Shown piece by piece: positions 1 through 6,357 of a DNA stretch of 17,883 nt (positions within the stretch are counted from its first letter, which is position 1; each line of letters begins with the position of its first letter). The notes under the pieces were generated by a model that had not been told where the DNA came from, made no database searches, and saw nothing but the letters and a program-made list of their open reading frames with translations. Position numbers and translations under genes: made by a program. The stretch comes from an uncultured euryarchaeote (GTDB lineage: Archaea > Thermoplasmatota > Poseidoniia > Poseidoniales > Thalassarchaeaceae): positions 1-17,883 of the forward strand of contig CALCOR010000072.1 of NCBI GenBank assembly GCA_937897085.1. The letters are read 5' to 3'.

Positions 1-642
1 ACGGGGGTGGAGTTTGAAGAAAGCAGACTCACCATCGGCTTCGCCCGCCGCTTCGCCACCTACAAGCGCGCCAATCTGGTGTTCAGCGACCTCGAGCGTC
101 TGCGGGCGCTGGGCGCCGGCCGTATCCAGTTCGTGTTCGCCGGCAAAGCGCACCCTCGTGACGAGGGTGGCAAGCAACTGATCCGCGACATCTTCGCGGG
201 TGCAAGAGAGGTTGCAGAAGACATTCCTGTGGCTTTCCTTGAGGATTACTCGATGGCGACCGGCCTAGCGATGACCGGCGGCGTGGACATCTGGCTGAAC
301 AACCCGGTGCGCCCCATGGAGGCTTCCGGAACCAGCGGCATGAAGGCGGCCCTCAACGGGGTACCGAACTGTTCGGTCCTCGATGGATGGTGGCCCGAGG
401 CGTGCGAGCATGGCGTCAATGGATGGGCCATCGGCGAGGGCGAGGATGACCGGGACGACGCACGGGATGCCAACGCGCTCTACGAGGTTCTTGAGCAGGA
501 TGTCCTGCCTGCATGGGAGGAAGGGCCGCAGCGCTGGGCTCACCTGATGCGCGCAGCGATCGTCACCAGCGCACGATTCTCAGGCGCGCGCATGCTCAGT
601 GACTACCGCCGCTTCTATGACGACTTCAGCCGCGACGACTGA
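1..642 (+). CDS. glgP: Alpha-glucan (glycogen/maltodextrin) phosphorylase, C-terminal part; 5' end outside window
   Basis: The frame is open from the window edge, so the start and the N-terminal domain are missing; 213 residues are visible. The family (GT35) removes glucose from alpha-1,4-glucan ends with phosphate, giving glucose-1-phosphate in the cytoplasm, and uses PLP. Seen here: the RFATYKRA segment, FAGKAHPRD, the GGVDIWLNNPVRPMEASG stretch, and EASGTSGMKAALNG, whose Lys (codon 343-345) is the expected PLP-binding lysine, followed by LDGWWPEA and NGWAIGEG. This pattern fits the short bacterial/archaeal GlgP branch better than the long animal type. It is convergent with the amylase, with the last 17 bp overlapping (626-642). 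The neighbouring maltodextrin importer suggests it degrades imported chains, though a role on stored glycogen is equally possible. No terminator-like hairpin is visible after the stop. Confidence 0.93.
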   Translation, partial: TGVEFEESRLTIGFARRFATYKRANLVFSDLERLRALGAGRIQFVFAGKAHPRDEGGKQLIRDIFAGAREVAEDIPVAFLEDYSMATGLAMTGGVDIWLNNPVRPMEASGTSGMKAALNGVPNCSVLDGWWPEACEHGVNGWAIGEGEDDRDDARDANALYEVLEQDVLPAWEEGPQRWAHLMRAAIVTSARFSGARMLSDYRRFYDDFSRDD

Positions 643-3600
643 GCGTCATCAGCGCGAAGGCCAACACCGCCACAATCGCCGCAGCCACTAGAGCCCAGCG
701 GATGACAGACGCATCGATGCCCCCTGACCCTTGGGCATCCCCGGCATCGTCGGCCGGCTCATCGCCAGTGGTTCCGTTGTTCTGGCCCACTGGATCCGGC
801 TTGGTGGTCTGGTTGTCAGTCTGGTTGTCAGTCTGGTTGTCGGTATGGTTGCCCGTGCCGTTCCCGGGATCCGGATCCGGAGGGTCTGGGGGAAATGTGC
901 ACGAACCGTCATCTTCGGTGGCTTCAGAGTTGAAATTCTCCGCTTCAGGGTCGGTGCATCCCAGTACTGGAGGGGGATATGTGCACGAGCCGTCGTCATG
1001 GGTGGCTGCTGGGTCGTGATTCTCGGCGGCTGGGTCGGTACACCCCCAGACGGGTTCGGGGCCCGAGCCTATCGGGCGGAAGCCTGCGATGATCGGCGCC
1101 ATCTGGATCATGATCGGCAGGTTGTCAGAGGTGGAGTTGCCCAGCGGTGTCTCATCGATGAAAGTGCATGTCTGCATGCTTCCCGAGCTGGTGCTGCAAG
1201 GAACATTTCCGTGGACGGTGACATTCTCGTCTGAGAACTGGCGGACGTACATCGTATTTCCAAGCCCTAGTGAGTCGCGACTGGTCATGATGGTTCGGTA
1301 CTCGCGCAACTGCGCATCACCTCCGTCGAGCGAGATGTATGTGGCGCCCTGCATGCCCACCTCATGTCTGCCACCGAACAGGTGCCCGATCTCATGGGAG
1401 ACGATTCGCGGATTCATTCCAGCGAAGTTCAACTGGATGTAAGCCTCGCCTTCCGTGGCTGGAATCACAGCCGCTCCGTTGGAACCCGGACCGCCGTCGC
1501 CGCTCTGGCGCCAGTAGATGACGATGTCCGCCTCGGCATCGGAGCGCAGTGCCTCGATCTCCTCGAGGTAGGGCTCGTGCCAACTGAGACCCAGGTCGCT
1601 GTTCATCATCACTGACGACAATTTGTCCTTCCAGTCATCATCGATATGAGAGAAGTCGATCTGCTCGTGTCCTGAGATGTTGAAGACCGCGGGAATCCCG
1701 CTGTCCGCGTAGATCCCTGACACCACTTCGAAGTGGGCGTCGAGGAATCCATCCATGGTGGTCTCACCGAACATCATGCCCTGCGAGGTAGGCCACTCCA
1801 GCTGGTCGGCCGCCGGCTGTGGATAGATGACCAGGATGTCGACCAAGTAGGGGTCATCGGGTGACGGTGGTTCGGTCTGGTCGTCACTCACCGACGAGAA
1901 GATGGCGACGCCGTTGGCCTCCATGCTGACTGTGGCGGCTCCGTTGGCGTCCACGGACATGCTCCTGTTCGCCACAAGGTCGTTGTCGGGACTACTCCAA
2001 TCACCTGATACCCCGGAGAGATCGAATCCGACCTGCGTGGCCGGTCCACGGTTGAGGATGACCACGGCGGCATCGTCGGCGGTCTGCATGGCGAAGGCGA
2101 GCGTGTCGCTCGAGTTGTGCAGCGAAGTGTAGGTGCCGCGGCGCAGCGGCTCCTGTTGCGCTCGGATCGAACCCAGCAGTGAGATGTTCTCGTGCAGAGC
2201 GGCCTCTCGCTCGTTCCATCCGCTGGAATCCCTCAGCATGTGGCGATTGTCCGGGTCGGCCCCGCCGAACTCGCCGTATTCGTCGCCCATGTAGACCATC
2301 GGGGCTCCGGGAGTGGAGAGCAGCCAAGCGAACGCCTGTAACGCCGCAGTGTACGGGTCGTCCGTGCCAGGCTGGCCCGGAAGGCCGTCCTCGACCCACT
2401 TGTTCCCCTCGTCAGCCGTTCCGGGGTCTGCCCGCGACATGAAGCGTGAGGAGTCGTGGCTGCCGATGAACGGCACCATCGTCGCTCCGTCCACATACTG
2501 ATCCTGACTGCGAGCGGTCCAGTAGTCGAGATGCTGGTAGTCCATCGCCCCGGAGGTGAACACGTTGTCCACGACTGCGTGATAGAGAACGAAGTCAGCC
2601 TGTCCGTCAAGGCCGTGCCCCTCCATGTAGCGATTGATCATGTCGTACTCACCCTGATTGGCGGCCAGATCGTGACCGGTCCAGCCCATCGCCGTCTCGC
2701 CCTTCAGATAGTAATCCACACCACCGGTCTCGAAGCGCTCCTCGACCTGTGTGGCGAAGTTGTAGACGGCGAGGTCGTCAACGTGCTTGACGGCGTCGAT
2801 ACGCGCGCCGTCGAGGTCGAACCGTTCCAGCCACCAGAGGCCGTCTGCGATCATCTGCTCCGAGGCGTCGCGGTTCTTCCAATCAAGGTCCGGCATGTAG
2901 CTGCGGAACAGGCAGTCGAGTCGATGCTCGGTCCAGTCGCAGTCCTCGCTGCCGCACAGGCAGCCCTGAGTGAACCAGTCCGGATGGTCGCTGGAGTAGG
3001 GGTGATCCTCATGGACGTGGTTGACCACATAGTCCATCATCACGCGAATCCCATGAGAGTGCGCCGCTGACACAAGCGCCTCCAACTCGGCATCAGTGCC
3101 GAGCCGCGAATCCACCGTCCGTGGCTCCACCGGCCAGTAGCCGTGGTATCCCGACACACGATGCTGCCCGTCGCCGGCGAGTTCAGTGCCGTTGGCTGCA
3201 GAGTTGAACGGCGTCAGCCAGAGCGCGTTCACGCCCAAGTCGTCGAAGTATCCCGACTGGATCATCTGGGTGACTCCGGCGAAGTCCCCACCCTGCCAGT
3301 CAGCCCCCTGGGCAGCGTTGGTGCTGGCTGGGTCGTTGGAGGAATCCCCATTGACGAAGCGGTCGGTCATCAGCATGTAGATGAGCGCATCTTCCCAGAT
3401 GAAATCGGCCTGCTCACCGATCCAGAATGGCACCAGCAACTCTTCTGAAATATCTCCATCCTCATCGGTGGCGGTGGCGCGCAGCGTGTATTTTCCGGGC
3501 GAGAGCGAGTCGAGGAAGAAGGTCATCGACCAATCGTCTGGATTCCAGAACCCATCGACGGAAGATTCGACGAAGTCATGCGTCAGCGTGGTGGTGAACG

Positions 3601-4333
3601 TATCCGGCGGAGAACCGCGGTCTCCCGCCCAGAACAGAATCCGTCCAGTGAATCCGTCATCGTAGGAGGAAGAGGCGAGGGTCAGCGCCGGGTTGCCCGT
3701 GTCATCGATGCGCACGATGGAGTTCTCGAACGCTCCACAGAAGCCACGGTAGGGGTTGTTCTCATCGAAGCGGTAGTCGTTCTGTCCGATAACGAACTTG
3801 TAGCAGTACATCCCCGGTTGCAGGCTCAGACTGGCTGACCATACATCGGTGTTCGCATCGAAGGTCAGGTCGGTATGTGTGTCCCAATCCCATTCACCGA
3901 TCAGGCTCACGTTCGAAGGATGTCCCTCGTACACAGGGTCTCGTTGCCATGTGAAGGTGGTCTGTGATTCCCTGATGCGCACCGCAGGAGGAAGCTCCAC
4001 GGTCACGGTTCCAGTCATCTGGGGATGCAATGAGCATTCGTATGCGTATGCGCCAGGGGTGGTGAATGTGAAGGTGAACAGCCTAGCTGGGGGCATGATA
4101 TCCGAATCGAACGACTCCGGGCCGCTGGTGCTGGTGACCGTGTGGCTGTTCGAGTCCAGATTGGTCCAGGTAACGCTGTCCCCGATGAACACCGTGATGT
4201 CCTGTGGGTCATAGGCGAAGTTCTCGATGTCCACCCCGTGGGTCGCCCGGCCTCCACCAGCATTGACAGCCATCGCAGGTAGAAGGGAGAACAGCATCAA
4301 CGCGGCGAGCAGCAGCGGCTTCCAGCGTCCCAA
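626..4333 (-). CDS. Membrane-anchored multidomain alpha-amylase: cupredoxin + CBM + GH13 + metzincin-like protease
   Basis: About 1,235 residues from TTG at 4333. That start follows a GAGGTGA ribosome site and a 4-nt gap after malK, and gives a clean signal peptide (GRWKPLLLAALMLFSLLPA, cleavage near VNA). A longer reading from TTG 4372 would overlap malK and displace the signal peptide. Domains in order: type-1 copper domain (about 33-113; His in SNSHTV, then Cys, His and Met in YECSLHPQM); CBM48-like starch-binding module (about 120-215); Ig-like module (to about 305); GH13 catalytic domain (about 312-780) with DYVVNH, GARIDAVKH (nucleophile Asp513), KGETA (acid/base Glu546), SHDSSR (Asp627) and MPDLDW; a metzincin-like peptidase (about 825-1090) with HEIGHLFGGRH at 980-990 and Met-turn IMTS; two GCTDP Cys repeats; an N-X-T-rich linker; a C-terminal TM helix. 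The protein should be surface-exposed. Amylase function is strongly supported; the other domains' activities are inferred. Confidence 0.92.
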   Translation of the reverse strand: MGRWKPLLLAALMLFSLLPAMAVNAGGGRATHGVDIENFAYDPQDITVFIGDSVTWTNLDSNSHTVTSTSGPESFDSDIMPPARLFTFTFTTPGAYAYECSLHPQMTGTVTVELPPAVRIRESQTTFTWQRDPVYEGHPSNVSLIGEWDWDTHTDLTFDANTDVWSASLSLQPGMYCYKFVIGQNDYRFDENNPYRGFCGAFENSIVRIDDTGNPALTLASSSYDDGFTGRILFWAGDRGSPPDTFTTTLTHDFVESSVDGFWNPDDWSMTFFLDSLSPGKYTLRATATDEDGDISEELLVPFWIGEQADFIWEDALIYMLMTDRFVNGDSSNDPASTNAAQGADWQGGDFAGVTQMIQSGYFDDLGVNALWLTPFNSAANGTELAGDGQHRVSGYHGYWPVEPRTVDSRLGTDAELEALVSAAHSHGIRVMMDYVVNHVHEDHPYSSDHPDWFTQGCLCGSEDCDWTEHRLDCLFRSYMPDLDWKNRDASEQMIADGLWWLERFDLDGARIDAVKHVDDLAVYNFATQVEERFETGGVDYYLKGETAMGWTGHDLAANQGEYDMINRYMEGHGLDGQADFVLYHAVVDNVFTSGAMDYQHLDYWTARSQDQYVDGATMVPFIGSHDSSRFMSRADPGTADEGNKWVEDGLPGQPGTDDPYTAALQAFAWLLSTPGAPMVYMGDEYGEFGGADPDNRHMLRDSSGWNEREAALHENISLLGSIRAQQEPLRRGTYTSLHNSSDTLAFAMQTADDAAVVILNRGPATQVGFDLSGVSGDWSSPDNDLVANRSMSVDANGAATVSMEANGVAIFSSVSDDQTEPPSPDDPYLVDILVIYPQPAADQLEWPTSQGMMFGETTMDGFLDAHFEVVSGIYADSGIPAVFNISGHEQIDFSHIDDDWKDKLSSVMMNSDLGLSWHEPYLEEIEALRSDAEADIVIYWRQSGDGGPGSNGAAVIPATEGEAYIQLNFAGMNPRIVSHEIGHLFGGRHEVGMQGATYISLDGGDAQLREYRTIMTSRDSLGLGNTMYVRQFSDENVTVHGNVPCSTSSGSMQTCTFIDETPLGNSTSDNLPIMIQMAPIIAGFRPIGSGPEPVWGCTDPAAENHDPAATHDDGSCTYPPPVLGCTDPEAENFNSEATEDDGSCTFPPDPPDPDPGNGTGNHTDNQTDNQTDNQTTKPDPVGQNNGTTGDEPADDAGDAQGSGGIDASVIRWALVAAAIVAVLAFALMTLSRRG
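809..856 (-). repeat. 12-bp tandem repeat encoding Asp-Asn-Gln-Thr units
   Basis: On the + strand the unit ctggttgtcagt occurs at 809-820 and 821-832, with a one-base variant at 833-844 and a diverged fourth copy at 845-856. On the coding strand it gives DNQT repeats preceded by a related HTD unit. Each unit creates an N-X-T glycosylation sequon. It lies in the Pro/Asp/Asn-rich linker just outside the membrane anchor of the amylase. Confidence 0.9.
899..1045 (-). repeat. Two copies of a 21-residue GCTDP...DDGSC cysteine repeat
   Basis: Two 63-bp segments, 983-1045 and 899-961, encode GCTDPxAENxxxxATxDDGSC with identical framework residues and two Cys each, separated by a short Pro-rich spacer (TYPPPVL). 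This repeat type occurs in many secreted proteins of marine microbes, usually near the C terminus. Asp/Asn-rich composition suggests Ca2+ binding with an internal disulfide; that is inference. Confidence 0.85.
1065..1860 (-). other. Metzincin-like zinc peptidase domain inside the amylase protein
   Basis: The segment starts with DDPYLVDILVIYPQP, typical of the first beta strand of reprolysin-like metalloproteases. It carries SHEIGHLFGGRHE (HExxHxxGxxH encoded at 1396-1364) and, about 25-30 residues on, REYRTIMTSRD, a plausible metzincin Met-turn with Met at 1288-1286. The catalytic Glu and all three His are present. The extra Cys motif of archaemetzincins is absent. The motif and its spacing are seen directly; proteolytic activity is an inference. 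Confidence 0.75.
3995..4237 (-). other. Type-1 copper (cupredoxin) domain of the amylase
   Basis: About 80 residues directly after the signal peptide form a plastocyanin-like beta-sandwich pattern: VDIENFAYDPQDITVFIGD, a His in NSHTVTS, and GAYAYECSLHPQMTGTVTV. The ligand loop is C-x2-H-x2-M, the short spacing known from amicyanin rather than plastocyanin (C-x2-H-x4-M). All four expected copper ligands are present. Confidence 0.85.
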
Positions 4334-4337
4334 GGTG

Positions 4338-5111
4338 TCACCTCTCCTCGAACAGTTTCGCTGCGGTATCAACGATTTCGTCGATATGCTTGCACAGGAA
4401 TCCCTTGACGAAGTCGTTCGCCGGCTGGTTGTACGCCGTCAGCGGCGGAGCGTGCTGCTGCAACACACCGTCGTTCATGATGGCGATCCGGTCGGCCAGA
4501 GTCATCGCCTCGATCTGGTCGTGCGTGACGTATACGGTCGTCGTTCCCAATTCGTCGTGCAGACGGCGGATCTCGGTGCGCATCTGGTTACGCAGTTCAG
4601 CATCTAGATTGGAAAGCGGCTCGTCCATCAGCAGCACCTTCGGACGACGCACCAGAGCGCGACCCAGCGCTACGCGCTGGCGCTGTCCCCCAGAGAGTTC
4701 CTTCGGCTTCTTCGTCAGGTGTTCGGAGAGCCCCAGCAACTCGGCCGCCTCGGTGACTCGGGTGGCGATCTCGGAATCGGAGAGCCGCGCCTCCCCTTTC
4801 TGCATCCTGAGGCCGAACGAGAGATTGTCACTGACCGTCATGTGCGGGTAGAGCGCGTAGCTCTGGAAGACCATGCCCACGTCGCGGGCGCCGGGGGGCA
4901 GGTCGTTCACCACGTTGCCATCGATGAGGATCTTTCCTTCGGTCACATCCTCGAGTCCTGCCAACATGCGCAGGCTGGTCGACTTGCCACACCCGCTGGG
5001 CCCCACGAGCACCAGGAATTCGCCATCGTTCACGGTCAGATCCAGATCGATGACCGCCTCCGTTCCGTCCTCGTAGCGTTTCGTCACCCCTTCGAACCTC
5101 ACTTCCACCAT
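4338..5111 (-). CDS. malK: Maltodextrin ABC transporter ATP-binding protein (MalK/MsmX type), lacking the C-terminal regulatory domain
   Basis: 257 residues from ATG 5111, which lies 4 nt after the malG stop and behind an AAGGGGTGA ribosome site; a longer frame to 5153 would run into malG. The nucleotide-binding domain is complete: Walker [11 protein letters not shown]-loop [13 protein letters not shown], signature [15 protein letters not shown], Walker [13 protein letters not shown], and H-loop VTHDQIEAM. It should couple ATP hydrolysis to sugar import through MalF/MalG at the inner face of the membrane. Usual CUT1 MalK proteins have about 360-380 residues with a C-terminal OB/TOBE regulatory domain. 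Here the protein stops after [10 protein letters not shown] plus about 18 residues, just where that domain normally begins, and the amylase starts at once, so no displaced remainder exists. Substrate is inferred from the neighbours. Confidence 0.92.
   Translation of the reverse strand: MVEVRFEGVTKRYEDGTEAVIDLDLTVNDGEFLVLVGPSGCGKSTSLRMLAGLEDVTEGKILIDGNVVNDLPPGARDVGMVFQSYALYPHMTVSDNLSFGLRMQKGEARLSDSEIATRVTEAAELLGLSEHLTKKPKELSGGQRQRVALGRALVRRPKVLLMDEPLSNLDAELRNQMRTEIRRLHDELGTTTVYVTHDQIEAMTLADRIAIMNDGVLQQHAPPLTAYNQPANDFVKGFLCKHIDEIVDTAAKLFEER
4340..4348 (-). promoter_or_regulatory. Ribosome binding site selecting the TTG start of the amylase
   Basis: The coding strand reads GAGGAGAGGTGACACCTTG. 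The GAGGTGA core matches the 16S anti-Shine-Dalgarno and overlaps the last malK codons and its TGA. Only 4 nt (CACC) lie between the malK stop and the TTG at 4333, which supports translational coupling and this start over TTG 4372. Confidence 0.7.
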
Positions 5112-5115
5112 TCGC

Positions 5116-6357
5116 TCACCCCTTGACGCCTCCCGCTGAGAGTCCTTCGACAAGGAACCTCTGGAACAGTATGAACAGAATCACCACTGGAATGCTCACG
5201 AGCAAGGAGGCGGCGGCGAAGTCACCCCAGGACTGGCTGGTGGCGGAAATCATCGAAGATAGACCGACTGGAAGGGTGTACATGTCGTTGGAGGTGTTGA
5301 AGGTGAGCGCCAGCAGGAACTCGTTCCACGCCGCCAGGAAGGAGAACAGCGCTGTGACCGCCACCGCCGGCAGGGATAGTGGCAGGACGATCCGACGGAA
5401 GACCTGTGGTTGCGTACAACCGTCGAGCAGTGCCGCTTCCTCGAGCTCGCGGGGAATCGTGTCGAAGAACCCTTTGAGCATCCACACGCACAGGGGTAGA
5501 GCGGTGACGGAGTATGCGAGGATTAGCCCGAGCGACGAATTGAGCAGACCGAGTGACTTCATCACCAGAAAGTAGGGCACGAGGATGATGATCCCGGGGA
5601 ACATCTGCACCAGCAGGAAGGAGAACATCGCAGGTTCACGCCCCCTGAACCTGAAGCGACTGAAGGCATAGCCGGCGGGAACCGCCAACGCCAGCCCAAG
5701 AATCGTGGTGCCGATGCTGACCACCAGTGAATTGCGCAACCAGATCCAGAACGATTCTCCGCCGAGGACCTTCGAGAAGTGGGCTCCGGTGAAGGCGTCG
5801 AACACCTCTCCTCCGAGAGCATTGCCCGGCGAGATGGCGGTGTCGAGGATCCAGATGACCGGAATCAGCACCACCGCAACTGCGTGAAGCAGGACGATGT
5901 GCACGCCGGCAGCTGAAAGTCGGGGTCCGAGGGAGCGGTTACGGGCGAGACCGCGTTCGGCCACTTCGATGGTCATGTCACCCCTGACCCAGGCGGATAC
6001 ATGCGGCGCTGACAGCCACCAGATGGCTACAGCAGCAGGCAGCATCAGCCACGCCCTCGCCCACACGTCGAACAGGACGAAGTCGGACATGGCCAATCTC
6101 AGCAACCCGGATGCCATGGCGAACCCGGCGACGACGATGGCGAAGTCCCGCCGGGCGCCTGCCCCCTCAGCGGGCAGCATCATCAGCAGGATGCCGAGGA
6201 CGCAGACGTCGAGCCACGAGAGCAGCATTCCATCGGGGCTGCGCAGCCATTCCACCGGGATGATTGCCAGATTGACGCAGATGGCGAAGGTGAGCCATAC
6301 GCGCAGCGTCGAGAGCTCCACCGGGCGGTAATGCCGCTTAGCCAGGTCCGAACTCAC
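5116..6357 (-). CDS. malG: Maltodextrin ABC transporter permease (MalG type) with N-terminal four-helix extension
   Basis: 413 residues from GTG 6357. This GTG overlaps the malEF stop as GTGA and sits 7 nt after GGAGG, so it is preferred over the longer frame to 6438. The C-terminal part (about 149-413) is a CUT1 permease: six predicted TM helices, the [15 protein letters not shown] segment, and the EAA loop [25 protein letters not shown] starting near residue 305 that docks on MalK. The first ~145 residues are extra for the family (MalG is usually about 280-300): hydrophobic stretches at about 17-37, 44-62, 71-90 and 98-116 look like four more TM helices, followed by a basic linker ([13 protein letters not shown]). 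I do not recognise this N-terminal module. It forms the import channel together with the MalF half of the preceding gene. Confidence 0.9.
   Translation of the reverse strand: MSSDLAKRHYRPVELSTLRVWLTFAICVNLAIIPVEWLRSPDGMLLSWLDVCVLGILLMMLPAEGAGARRDFAIVVAGFAMASGLLRLAMSDFVLFDVWARAWLMLPAAVAIWWLSAPHVSAWVRGDMTIEVAERGLARNRSLGPRLSAAGVHIVLLHAVAVVLIPVIWILDTAISPGNALGGEVFDAFTGAHFSKVLGGESFWIWLRNSLVVSIGTTILGLALAVPAGYAFSRFRFRGREPAMFSFLLVQMFPGIIILVPYFLVMKSLGLLNSSLGLILAYSVTALPLCVWMLKGFFDTIPRELEEAALLDGCTQPQVFRRIVLPLSLPAVAVTALFSFLAAWNEFLLALTFNTSNDMYTLPVGLSSMISATSQSWGDFAAASLLVSIPVVILFILFQRFLVEGLSAGGVKG

Noticed and set aside
809..856. CRISPR-like array
   Set aside because: The 12-bp units are directly adjacent without spacers and sit in frame in the amylase linker.
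4338..4400. MalK shortened by a frameshift or nonsense mutation
   Set aside because: The stop is followed after 4 nt by the amylase start and its ribosome site, and no TOBE-like sequence appears in any frame beyond it, so the short form looks native.
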